Positions 16,911 to 24,943 of a stretch of 64,000 nucleotides of DNA are shown piece by piece. The notes under the pieces are model-generated. The model saw only the letters and a list, made by a program, of their open reading frames with translations, was not told where the DNA came from and searched no databases. Made by a program: the position numbers and the translations under genes. The DNA comes from CAZYBU01 sp964645775 (GTDB lineage Bacteria; Spirochaetota; UBA4802; UBA5550), in the NCBI GenBank assembly GCA_964645775.1, contig CAZYBU010000009.1, forward strand, positions 1 through 64,000, given 5' to 3'. The stretch's first letter is position 1. The number at the start of each line of letters is the position of its first letter.

Positions 16911-18260
16911 TCAGACTTTCTTCAGCAGGTCAACCAGCTCTGACTTTCCATAGAGTTCTATTGGCCGTGTATTGGCGAAATCAACGGCTTTACCATCGAA
17001 TTCCCCTGTCGTAATAATAATAATTCGCGTAGCATTTTTTGATCTCATCTTCTCATGAAGTCGCCGGAGAAGAGTTTCCGGAAGCAGGTCTGTGGTCCTG
17101 ATTATGCGAACAATCCTGTTTGTCTGCCGGGCGTTTCTCCACTTACCTTCTGTTTCCGTGGCGACAATCTCAATCTCCGTGTCGTTTATGATCTCTACAT
17201 CCATGATCTTCAGGTTCATCGACTCGATCATCTTGCGGCTAAGGTGTTCGAACTGCGAAAGGCCGGCAATCATGAAATCCTTGATCCGGTCATCCTGGCG
17301 GAACTCTGAATAGGTCTTGAGTTTATCCTGTACGTCACGATAATTTTTATTTACAGATACGATCTTTTCCCACTGGGAGATGGCAGAAGGGATGTCCCGC
17401 ATCTTTTCATGGCAGTCGGCCAGAAAATATCTCAGGTTCAGTTCCGTTTCACTCCCTTTCTTGGCAAATTTCAGTCCACGCTCAAATTCCATAACCGCCT
17501 TGGGATGCTGGCCCTTCTCCATGAAGCAGGTTCCCTTGGCCAGAAAGGCCTTTACCTTGAGGTCATCCTCCTTCTGAGCGATTTCAAATTCCTTGATGGC
17601 CCATTCATAGTCTCCCTGCTGGCGGAGGACAAGACCCAGGAAGTAGTGAGCGCGATAATTATTTGGATCCAGCTTGACGGTATTTAACAGGTTCTGCTTC
17701 GCATCGTTATAACTTCCGGCGCGGTATAAAAGCTGCCCCAGATAAAAATAGGATTCCGCATGACGATTGTTGCTCGCCACGCTCTTCTTGAAAAAACTGA
17801 CCGCCTTCTCCATCACCCCCATGTTAAAATAAATCTTGCCCAGCTCAAAGTAATTCTCGTAATTGGAGGGATCGATCTTCGTCAGTATAAGCAACTCCTT
17901 CTTGGCTTCTTCGAACGACTTTTTCTGAAGGAAAAGCTTCGCAAGCCTTGACCGGATATCCGTCTCCTGTATCCTCTCATTGAACCTGCCCAGTTTCAGA
18001 ACCTGACGGAACTCAACGATGGCGTACTGAGTGTTTCCTTCCTTAAGGTAGGCCTTTGCCATCAGGTAATGGGCCATGGAATTTCGGTCGTCCTTCTCCA
18101 GGAATTCCGTGAGTTTCCGAATTGCGAGTTTCGTCTGCCCGGCCTCGATCATCGATTCTATCTCTTCGATTTTTTTGGGCAGAACGAAAGTTTGTACCAG
18201 GTACAAGGCGATGATAGCAAAAATAATAAAAAATACAAAAATTAATATGTAAGTCAGCAT
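16911..18260 (-). CDS. Membrane-anchored TPR protein with nuclease-fold-like tail
   Basis: A 449-residue protein with an N-terminal membrane helix (about 2-27), a run of eight or so TPR repeats (about 35-330; for example 'NYRAHYFLGLVLRQQGDYEW'), and a C-terminal alpha/beta domain (about 335-449). The tail has 'LSRKMIESMNLKIMDVEIIN', 'NRIVRIIRTTDLL', 'ATRIIIITTGEFDGKAVDFA' and 'ELYGKSELVDLLKK', the strand-helix order of an Mrr-like restriction-endonuclease fold with no acidic/lysine active site left. It is the sister of 10179-11783 and the first gene of the block, so it probably carries the promoter. Confidence 0.72.
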   Translation of the reverse strand: MLTYILIFVFFIIFAIIALYLVQTFVLPKKIEEIESMIEAGQTKLAIRKLTEFLEKDDRNSMAHYLMAKAYLKEGNTQYAIVEFRQVLKLGRFNERIQETDIRSRLAKLFLQKKSFEEAKKELLILTKIDPSNYENYFELGKIYFNMGVMEKAVSFFKKSVASNNRHAESYFYLGQLLYRAGSYNDAKQNLLNTVKLDPNNYRAHYFLGLVLRQQGDYEWAIKEFEIAQKEDDLKVKAFLAKGTCFMEKGQHPKAVMEFERGLKFAKKGSETELNLRYFLADCHEKMRDIPSAISQWEKIVSVNKNYRDVQDKLKTYSEFRQDDRIKDFMIAGLSQFEHLSRKMIESMNLKIMDVEIINDTEIEIVATETEGKWRNARQTNRIVRIIRTTDLLPETLLRRLHEKMRSKNATRIIIITTGEFDGKAVDFANTRPIELYGKSELVDLLKKV

Positions 18261-18306
18261 CTCAACCTGGTCCTTGTCACTGTGTCATATATCGCGGCAG
18301 ACGGAT

Positions 18307-18336
18307 TATTGATCAATAGATACACCATTCGTGTAT
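18307..18336 (-). promoter_or_regulatory. Two adjacent palindromes upstream of the TPR gene
   Basis: A perfect 12-base palindrome TATTGATCAATA (18307-18318) is followed directly by ATACAC-CATTC-GTGTAT (18320-18336). They lie 47-76 bases before the start of the first gene of the minus-strand block; a minus-strand TTGACA sits further upstream at 18375-18370. The place and symmetry suit operator sites, possibly for a CRP/FNR-like protein, but no family consensus is matched exactly. Confidence 0.35.
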
Positions 18337-18465
18337 ACATTCTACGTCATTATTTATCAACGAGTTTTTTGTCAAGATTGTTCCCCTCATATCGGCCGTA
18401 AGAAACATGCCTGTAAAATTCTATTGACAAAAACAGGTGTCTGAAAAAGGTTATCAACCATCTCA

Positions 18466-18538
<73 letters not shown>

Positions 18539-18548
18539 TATATTCTTT

Positions 18549-18569
18549 CCCGTCCCTGAACGGGGTTTT
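18549..18569 (+). terminator. Probable terminator after tRNA-Ala
   Basis: CCCGT (18549-18553) pairs with ACGGG (18560-18564) around a CCCTGA loop, followed by GTTTTC. The stem is short, so strength is moderate. Confidence 0.5.
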
Positions 18570-18581
18570 CACCATTTCGCC

Positions 18582-18977
18582 ATGATGGAATCCTCTCTTT
18601 ACATCCATTACCGCTTCCTCGGTCTTCGCTCATTTCGTGATATTCTCGATGAAAGCGGCACACCCTATCATATCTTTGAAGATGATCTCACTCCCCTTTA
18701 TGCGCACAGGAGCAACATCTTAAAGGAGGAGGAAGATTCCGTTATTACAGGCGTTATCCGCAAACAGGGCGAAGAGGCCTTTTTTGGTGAATTCGCCCTT
18801 AAGATTACCCCGAGCTTCAGGACCCACATTGTCTTCATTTTCGACCATCATCCCACACTGGAAGATATGAATGAAATCGTGGATATTCTCCCGGACCTCG
18901 TAAGCCGGGAACTTGAGAATGTCGATCTAAGCCGTCTTGCCGACCTAACCCGTCCCCCGGACGGAAACCGCCATTAG
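18582..18977 (+). CDS. Uncharacterised 131-residue protein
   Basis: An open frame of 131 residues starting MMESSLYIHYRF, with alternating strand-like and helix-like segments ('GEFALKITPSFRTHIVFIFD', 'TLEDMNEIVDILPDLVSREL') and no signal peptide. No family is recognised. There is no clear ribosome binding site at the ATG, which sits just beyond the tRNA terminator, so either the start or the gene itself is uncertain. It converges on the DUF1015 gene with a four-base overlap, the same arrangement seen for other real gene pairs in this window, and nothing better lies on the other strand. Confidence 0.5.
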   Translation: MMESSLYIHYRFLGLRSFRDILDESGTPYHIFEDDLTPLYAHRSNILKEEEDSVITGVIRKQGEEAFFGEFALKITPSFRTHIVFIFDHHPTLEDMNEIVDILPDLVSRELENVDLSRLADLTRPPDGNRH

Positions 18978-20194
18978 TCATAAAGGGGATGAATGACGAG
19001 ACCGCTCAGGAGCTTGGGTTCAAACCAGGTAGATTTAGGCGGCATACATCCCCCAGCGTCCGAAACCTCTATTAACTGTTCAATGGCTGTAGGGAAAAGT
19101 GAGAAGCCCACGGCAGCCCGGCCTGAATCGACCTGACGCTCCAGCTCCGCGGTCCCTTTACTGCCTCCCACAAAGGATATCCGGTTGTCCCTCCTCGGGT
19201 CTTCAATCTGTAAAATGGGAGATAAAAGCCTTTCCTGAAGTATGGAGACATCCAGGGAAGCGACGGGATCACTGCCGGCCCTTTCAAGGGGAATAAGCCT
19301 GTACCAGGAGCCATCCAGATACAGGCAGAATTCTCCCTTACCTGAAGGGATAGGGTCACTCTCCCTTTCAACACGAAAGGATAATTCCACCTCTGAAATA
19401 AAATCTTCCCGGCTCATACCCGCAAGATCATGAACCAGCCTGTTATAAGGGAGAATCTTAAGCTCATTATGGGGGAAAATTACGGAGAGAAAATAATCTG
19501 ATGCCCTCTCTTTCCCATCCTGCTTCTCCCTTCTCGTTCGCGCCACACGAGCGGCCGAGGCGGCCCTGTGATGCCCATCGGCGATATAGAGTTCCCTTGA
19601 CGCGAATCGTTCCGTACATTCTTTCTCTTTCCCGGAATCAGAAAGCCGGAATATCCTGTGGGTCACTTCATCACGGGTCACTTCTTCGATCATGGTCGAA
19701 AAAGGGATTAATTCTTCCAGGTTCTCTTCTTCCCTGTTCCCGTAGAGGAGGTAAACCGGACCGGTGTTGGCGTTGACGGAATCGAGGTGGCGCACCCGGT
19801 CCTCCTCCTTGTCTTCCCGGGTAAGCTCATGCTTTTTTATGATATTGTTTTCATAGTCTCCCGTGTGAACCGAGGCGATCAGCCCAGTCTGTTTTCTCCC
19901 CTTCTCTTCCATCTGATAAAGGTAGTAGGATGGAGTTTCATCTCTGACAAGGATGCCTCGTCCCTGCATTTTCTCCAGGACCTCACCCGCCTTCCGGTAA
20001 ACCCCGGGTTCACAGGGAGATGTACCCTCAGGGAAATGGACCTCCGGGCGGGTTACATGGAAGAAACTCGATGGGTTCTTCCGGCACCACTCCCTCACCT
20101 CCTCCTCGGTGACCACGTCGTAGGGAGGGGCGGCAACTTCATCTTCCCGCCCCGGAAGGGGGTGAATGGCCCTGAAGGGCCTTAGTCTCGCCAT
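18974..20194 (-). CDS. DUF1015 family protein (free-serine-kinase-like)
   Basis: Starting at MARLRPFRAIHPLPG gives 406 residues, the normal length; a frame extension upstream runs into greA and is rejected. Family marks are the N-terminal 'R.FRA..P', AAPPYDVV, and the strongly conserved ADGHHRAASA. DUF1015 proteins include ADP-dependent or related free serine kinases of the SbnI/SerK group, so phosphoserine formation is possible, but most members are untested. The start is one base after the greA stop, so it is almost certainly co-transcribed with greA. Confidence 0.8.
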   Translation of the reverse strand: MARLRPFRAIHPLPGREDEVAAPPYDVVTEEEVREWCRKNPSSFFHVTRPEVHFPEGTSPCEPGVYRKAGEVLEKMQGRGILVRDETPSYYLYQMEEKGRKQTGLIASVHTGDYENNIIKKHELTREDKEEDRVRHLDSVNANTGPVYLLYGNREEENLEELIPFSTMIEEVTRDEVTHRIFRLSDSGKEKECTERFASRELYIADGHHRAASAARVARTRREKQDGKERASDYFLSVIFPHNELKILPYNRLVHDLAGMSREDFISEVELSFRVERESDPIPSGKGEFCLYLDGSWYRLIPLERAGSDPVASLDVSILQERLLSPILQIEDPRRDNRISFVGGSKGTAELERQVDSGRAAVGFSLFPTAIEQLIEVSDAGGCMPPKSTWFEPKLLSGLVIHPLYD

Positions 20195-20195
20195 C

Positions 20196-20696
20196 TCACG
20201 ATTCCTCGTACTCTTTTTCAAATATCTGGCCGTGGACGGTCTCGACCCGCGTAATAAAATAGTTCTTCTTTCCGGCCGGGATCTGCACCTCGACCTTATC
20301 ACCGGCTATGTGATCCTGAAGCGCTCCACCGATAGGCGATGAGAGGGAAATCTTCCCCTCGGAGGGATCGACCTCCCCCGGAGAGACAAGGGTAAACTCT
20401 ATCTCGTCATCGGAATCGATATCGACAACCTTGACACGGGAGCCGAATCCGATACGGTCCTCGGGCACATCGTTAAGGTTCAATTCTGCCAGCTGACTCA
20501 ACTGAGTGGAGAGCTGGCCGATTCGCGCCTTGACGAAACCCTGGCGCTCACGGGCGGCATGATACTCCGCGTTCTCCTTCAGGTCACCGTATTCCCGCGC
20601 TTCCTGTATACGTCTGGGAAGCTCAACCTTGAGTTCATGGTTGAGCTCATCGATTTCCTTTTTCAGCTTCTGTTTGATCTCTTCAATTTCACTCAT
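20196..20696 (-). CDS. greA: Transcription elongation factor GreA
   Basis: A 166-residue GreA from the ATG with GAGG five bases upstream. The N-terminal antiparallel coiled coil (about 1-78, with REYGDLKENAEYHAARE, which holds the acidic tip residues D and E) inserts in the RNA polymerase secondary channel; the C-terminal FKBP-like domain has 'VSPGEVDPSEGKISLSSPIG'. It rescues backtracked polymerase by stimulating RNA cleavage. A perfect 11-base-pair hairpin lies in its 5' leader and a small frame precedes that. Confidence 0.95.
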   Translation of the reverse strand: MSEIEEIKQKLKKEIDELNHELKVELPRRIQEAREYGDLKENAEYHAARERQGFVKARIGQLSTQLSQLAELNLNDVPEDRIGFGSRVKVVDIDSDDEIEFTLVSPGEVDPSEGKISLSSPIGGALQDHIAGDKVEVQIPAGKKNYFITRVETVHGQIFEKEYEES

Positions 20697-20725
20697 GAAA
20701 GCCTCGCTTATCTGCACATGCTGAG

Positions 20726-20750
20726 ACCGAAGGAGAGCTTCTCCTTCGGT
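20726..20750 (-). other. Perfect stem-loop in the greA leader
   Basis: ACCGAAGGAGA (20726-20736) pairs exactly with TCTCCTTCGGT (20740-20750) over a three-base loop. It sits 30 bases before the greA start on the minus strand and 40 bases after the small frame at 20790. Neither flank is T-rich, so termination is unlikely; it may protect or attenuate the greA transcript. Confidence 0.55.
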
Positions 20751-20789
20751 TACCGAAATCCTCTATGTCACTAATAATTCCTGGGATGA

Positions 20790-20939
20790 TTATTCGGCGG
20801 TAATATCACTGTTAAGTTTAATAAGTATCTTAACCTTTTTCGCATTATCTCGCATCACGGAAAACCCGTTTTCCTTTAGAGTCTTCTCTATGCGATAGGC
20901 AAGTAAATCAACAACTTTTTTATTCATCAGTTCATCCAT
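20790..20939 (-). CDS. Small protein of 49 residues, unknown
   Basis: An ATG-to-TAA frame too short for ordinary gene finders fills the gap between rseC and greA. It begins MDELMNKKVVDLLAYRIEKT and ends LIKLNSDITAE, with a plausible helix-strand layout, normal amino-acid composition and no low-complexity bias. A second ATG four codons in (20927) has GGATGA upstream and may be the true start. It is on the same strand as greA, 93 bases ahead of it. The frame is a good candidate but unproven; the remaining flanks (20697-20789, 20940-21032) hold only the hairpin. Confidence 0.42.
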   Translation of the reverse strand: MDELMNKKVVDLLAYRIEKTLKENGFSVMRDNAKKVKILIKLNSDITAE

Positions 20940-21032
20940 GAACAGGAGTTTGGGCTCTCATCCCTGAGTGCCGACAGCACGCAACTGTCTTTTTAATACT
21001 CGACCCATGACCGCGGTTTCTTGAGAAGGTCA

Positions 21033-21464
21033 TTACTCCTTTTCCAGTTCCAACATCCTGGGACGAAAAATTTCACTTCCCCTGGTCAGACGCGTAAATA
21101 TCCACAGGAAAAGACCAGCTCCGAAAAGCCCCAGGAGACTGCCGGTAATGGCCTTCCCCTCATAGGAGTGCGGCACGGGGAGAAGCTCGGGACCGGCAAT
21201 TATGCCTGTAATGAGCATGACAACCGGCATGAGGTATAACACGATTGAGGAAAGTATGACCCCCCGTTCATGAATGGAGTAGATAACCCGGTCACCTTCC
21301 CTGGCACCGAGGGAATTTTCGACCCATATCTTTCGGCTCCGGTTTTCCTTCGCCACAGCGCAGGCGCCCCTGGCCTGGCAGCCGGAGCAGAAGGTCTCGG
21401 GGCTCGATTCCAGGAGAGCCAGGCCTTTTTCAATCTTCATAACGGTTCCGCATTCACTGTGCAT
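21033..21464 (-). CDS. rseC: RseC/MucC family membrane protein
   Basis: A 143-residue protein with an N-terminal 'ExGxV' strand, the cysteine motif CSGCQARGAC (four-cysteine, possible Fe-S or metal site, about 26-35) and two transmembrane helices (about 68-90, 104-124), the standard RseC layout. RseC members modulate SigmaE, SoxR reduction or Rnf-linked electron transfer. The ATG at 21464 overlaps the end of the M16 peptidase gene by 11 bases; it is preferred over the internal Met at 21440 because it keeps the conserved ExGxV start. It is the last gene of the M16 operon, an unusual context. Confidence 0.82.
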   Translation of the reverse strand: MHSECGTVMKIEKGLALLESSPETFCSGCQARGACAVAKENRSRKIWVENSLGAREGDRVIYSIHERGVILSSIVLYLMPVVMLITGIIAGPELLPVPHSYEGKAITGSLLGLFGAGLFLWIFTRLTRGSEIFRPRMLELEKE

Positions 21465-22854
21465 GTCCGGGCAGTCCCTTAATCACGATGTCAGCTTTTT
21501 CGGAAAGCTCATCCTTCAGGGATTTCGGTCCCACCACCACCGTAACAAACCCGGGATACAGAAGGGCCTTTGTACTGTCGACAAGGGAAGATTGATCCAC
21601 CCGGCCTATCCGTCTTCTGTATTCCATGAGATATTCCGGCCCATGGCCGTAATAATCGGCTTCCAGGTAATTACCCAGGACCTCTGTTGCGGTCTCGAAC
21701 CGGAAGACATACCTGTTAGCCAGAGCCTGTTTCGCCCACCGCAGGGTCTCGTTTTCGGGCGGAGAAGCCACCATGGAATCGATACTGCGGTTCATAAGGT
21801 CCAGGACCTTGCCGGTGGAAGCCACCTTCGTCTGCGCATACGTCAGGAAGAGTCCTCCCTCCTTTCTCATTCTCAGAATCGAAGCCACGCTGTAAGCCAG
21901 GCCCCGCTTGACCCGTATCTCCTGCATAAGCCTTGAAGTAAAGGTCCCTCCCCCCAGGAGGTAATTCATGACCGAAAGATCGTAATATGAGTCATTGCCG
22001 GCTGGCGGGGCCAGGGTACCCTGGACGACCGTCGACTGGGGAAGATCTTTCGGTATCAGGATTATCGTATCCTTATATTTTGAAACACGTTCTTCTATCT
22101 TTGCGGTGTCCATGCTATAGGAAAGTTCCTTCCCCTTCCGGAGTCCGGCGAAGGACCTGACTGCCATCTCCATTCCTTTTTTCGATTCACTGTTCATCGA
22201 CAGAGCCAGCTGAATGTTTCCTGCAACGGTCATCTCTTCCCATCTCTCCCTGAGATATTCCGGGTTCATCCTTTTCAGGGTCCTTTCACGGGCGATGGCT
22301 CCGTAACCACTGCCGCCATAGATGACCTCCTTCAGGGTATCAAAGGCTATAGCCTCGGGACGGTCATACTTTCTCCTGATCTTTTCGATGAGCAGAGAAC
22401 GAGCCAGGTCCACGTCCTCCTTTTCCAGGGCAGGTTCAGCAAGTACCTGGCGGACCAGGTCAAAGGCCTCCTCCCGGTAGCGGCTCAGCATGGTGACAGC
22501 CACGGTTATGCTCTCATAAGATGCCCTAATGGAGAGTTTACCACCCATGCCTTCAATATAACGCGTAAGTTCCGGGCCTGGATGGTCCAATGTCCCACCG
22601 CGGGAGAGACTTTTGGCCATCATATCGGCCAGGCCGGCCGTTTCACTATCTTCATGAAGGATGCCGAAACGGACCTTTGCTACCACCAGGCAGCGGGGAA
22701 GATCGTCCTGTATATGGTATACCCTGAGGCCGTTATCCAGTTTCTCGATGGTCACATCAGGCAGGTTTAAGCTCTTATCCGAGAAAAGGAGTGCGGGGAG
22801 CAGCAGAAGGGAAACTAAAAGAATGACCCTGGCGATAACGGTTCTATTCTTCAT
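21454..22854 (-). CDS. M16 peptidase family protein lacking the zinc motif
   Basis: Starting at MKNRTV gives 466 residues with a signal peptide (LLVSLLLLPALLFSD). It has the paired M16 domains and the R/Y motif region 'TSRLMQEIRVKRGLAYSV', but at the HxxEH position reads GLADMM (about 74-79), so it cannot hold catalytic zinc. In heterodimeric M16B enzymes one subunit carries HxxEH and the other supplies substrate-binding residues; this fits the second role. It overlaps the end of the active subunit gene by 11 bases. Periplasmic location is predicted. Confidence 0.88.
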   Translation of the reverse strand: MKNRTVIARVILLVSLLLLPALLFSDKSLNLPDVTIEKLDNGLRVYHIQDDLPRCLVVAKVRFGILHEDSETAGLADMMAKSLSRGGTLDHPGPELTRYIEGMGGKLSIRASYESITVAVTMLSRYREEAFDLVRQVLAEPALEKEDVDLARSLLIEKIRRKYDRPEAIAFDTLKEVIYGGSGYGAIARERTLKRMNPEYLRERWEEMTVAGNIQLALSMNSESKKGMEMAVRSFAGLRKGKELSYSMDTAKIEERVSKYKDTIILIPKDLPQSTVVQGTLAPPAGNDSYYDLSVMNYLLGGGTFTSRLMQEIRVKRGLAYSVASILRMRKEGGLFLTYAQTKVASTGKVLDLMNRSIDSMVASPPENETLRWAKQALANRYVFRFETATEVLGNYLEADYYGHGPEYLMEYRRRIGRVDQSSLVDSTKALLYPGFVTVVVGPKSLKDELSEKADIVIKGLPGHAQ

Positions 22855-24367
22855 TATTTTTCTCCTCCTTCTGCAGAATCCCGACGGTCCTGTTTTTTTC
22901 CGTAAGGTATTTCCGGGCGACATCACGTATCTCCTCAGCCGAGACAGTCCGTATTACCTTCATGTAACTGAGGACATACGTCCAGTCCCCCATGACCGTC
23001 TGGTAGTAGCTCAGAAGGGAAGCTATACCCCGGTTTGAATCCATACTGAAAATCGTTTCCGCCTCTATGCGGGTCCGGGCCATTTCAACTTCCTTTTCAG
23101 AGATCTCTTTTGTCGCCTTTTCCAGTTCAGCATAGATGGCTTTCTCCAGTTCCCGGGTGGTCACTCCCTTCCTGGGCGCGGCGAAGACAACAAAGAGATT
23201 GTCCTCCCTGGCGGCCGGGTAGCCATTCCAGGTTACCACCGATGAGGCCAGCTTTTTCTCCACCACCAGAGTTTTGTAAAGACGGGAACTGTGACCGCCC
23301 CCGAGTATCCCGGAAAGGAGATCCAGGGCATAATCGTGCCTGTGAGGAGACGTCGGTTTATGCCAGCCAACCATAAGGTAGGGATTGGAATCAAAGTGGA
23401 CGGTCACCCTTCTCTCTCCCCTTTGCTCCGGTTCATCGGTACCGTTTCGCCGTGGCTCCGGTCGCCGGGAGATATTGGAAAAGTTCTTTTTTATGATCTG
23501 GAATGTTTTCTCCGGGTCCAGCTCTCCAACTACGGTTATGGTCATCCTGTCCGGAACATATTCCCTCCAGTAGAACTGCCTCACCTGGTCAAGTGTAAGA
23601 TGGGGAATGGCCGAGGCCCACCCTATGATAGGATGCCCGTAGGGATGGGCCATAAAGGCGGTTGCGATGAACTGTTCCGAGAGAAGCCCCTGGCCGCTGG
23701 ATTCGTACCTCATCCTCCTCTCCTCCCGAACGTTTTCCCTCTCCAGGTAAAACTGGCGGAATACGGGGTTCCTGAGCCGCTCCGATTCAATTTTCGCCCA
23801 GGTCTCAAGCTGATCAGAGGGAAGCTGAATATAATACCCTGTCTTATCCCTGGATGTAGAAGCGTTGAAATTGACACTCCCCTTCGCTGAATAGATACGG
23901 TCATAGGGGGAAGGGACCACGTAGGCCTGGTGTTCCTTCTGCAGCCGGGCAAGTCTTTCGCGGAGTTCCTTAAGTCGGGGATGGTCCGGGTCCCTTAATT
24001 TAAGACTATCTATGGTCTCCCCCACGGCTTCAATTTTTCGCAGTATTACTTTTTCCTTTTCATAGTTACGTGTCCCCAGGCGGTCCGTGCCCTTAAAGAG
24101 CATATGTTCCAGAAGATGGGCCGCGCCCACGGTCGAGTACTGCTCGTCCGCGGACCCCACCGCAAAGGATATCTCAAGCGCAACGGTCGGGGAAAAACCG
24201 CGATTCATCATGATCACGGTAATCCCGTTATCCAACTTCCGGGTCACCACGTTCTTTTCAAGATACCGGTTGACCCGATCCGCCTCGTCCCCTCCCTTCA
24301 CCTCGGACGAGAAGGAGATACTTCCAATAAAAAGGATGAAAACTCCTGTTACGATTCCTCTTTTCAT
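22844..24367 (-). CDS. Zinc-dependent M16 peptidase (catalytic subunit)
   Basis: A 507-residue exported peptidase (signal MKRGIVTGVFILFIGSISFS). The inverted zinc motif HLLEH is at 84-88, with the third ligand Glu in REERRMRYE near 215. The spacing between them is longer than usual because of a charged coiled insert at about 100-150. The second domain has NPYLMVGWHKP and LLSGILGGGHSSRLYK. It should degrade peptides or unfolded proteins in the periplasm, likely paired with the zinc-less partner encoded next. TAATG overlap couples it to the upstream gene. Confidence 0.92.
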   Translation of the reverse strand: MKRGIVTGVFILFIGSISFSSEVKGGDEADRVNRYLEKNVVTRKLDNGITVIMMNRGFSPTVALEISFAVGSADEQYSTVGAAHLLEHMLFKGTDRLGTRNYEKEKVILRKIEAVGETIDSLKLRDPDHPRLKELRERLARLQKEHQAYVVPSPYDRIYSAKGSVNFNASTSRDKTGYYIQLPSDQLETWAKIESERLRNPVFRQFYLERENVREERRMRYESSGQGLLSEQFIATAFMAHPYGHPIIGWASAIPHLTLDQVRQFYWREYVPDRMTITVVGELDPEKTFQIIKKNFSNISRRPEPRRNGTDEPEQRGERRVTVHFDSNPYLMVGWHKPTSPHRHDYALDLLSGILGGGHSSRLYKTLVVEKKLASSVVTWNGYPAAREDNLFVVFAAPRKGVTTRELEKAIYAELEKATKEISEKEVEMARTRIEAETIFSMDSNRGIASLLSYYQTVMGDWTYVLSYMKVIRTVSAEEIRDVARKYLTEKNRTVGILQKEEKNNEE

Positions 24368-24786
24368 TAATCACTATCCTTTCGGGAGGATGTATCTTCC
24401 GGAACATCTACTCCCTGTTCTCGTAATATTTCTCTGGCCAGTATTTTCAGTTTTGGATGGACGGGAATCTTCACGGAATCTTCTTCCCGCTTTTCAATTT
24501 CTTCATCCCGGACACGGGTCGGCTCATCGTCACTCCGGATGAGCTTTCCCAGGGCAAAGATCATCCGTTCGAATATCTCTTCTATTCTTTGCCTGTGGTT
24601 GACAAGCCGGTAATAGGTGAGAGCAACCAATGGAAGCTTTTTTTCATAATAAAAATAGTCTCCTATTCGAGTAAGACCGTCACGGTATCCCGTTGCCCGG
24701 AATATTTTCTCCGCACTGTCTATCTCTCCCCTGTTAAAATGCTCATTGCCCTTTCTGATAAGAGCCGCCCGTTCTTTACCGTCCAT
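24367..24786 (-). CDS. Small TPR-like cytoplasmic protein of unknown function
   Basis: About 139 residues, started at the second Met (MDGKERAALIRK) because GAGGAAG then lies at the right distance; the Met two codons upstream is also possible. The first 80 residues read as two or three helical hairpins ('FNRGEIDSAEKIFRATGYRD', 'LPLVALTYYRLV'), like TPRs; the rest is charged with 'HPKLKILAREILREQGVDVP'. It opens the M16-rseC unit and overlaps the next start by one base. No specific family is recognised. Confidence 0.65.
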   Translation of the reverse strand: MDGKERAALIRKGNEHFNRGEIDSAEKIFRATGYRDGLTRIGDYFYYEKKLPLVALTYYRLVNHRQRIEEIFERMIFALGKLIRSDDEPTRVRDEEIEKREEDSVKIPVHPKLKILAREILREQGVDVPEDTSSRKDSD

Positions 24787-24943
24787 CTCCATCTTCCTCT
24801 TATGTCTAAATTGCCGAAAAGAGAGAAGAGTGACAATAACTTTTCCGTCAGTTTCAGCTTGACAAACAGACGTATCTTTTCGGATATAGGGATACAGACA
24901 TGTCCCGGCGTTACAATTAATCAGGTTTATACTGGAGTTTTTC

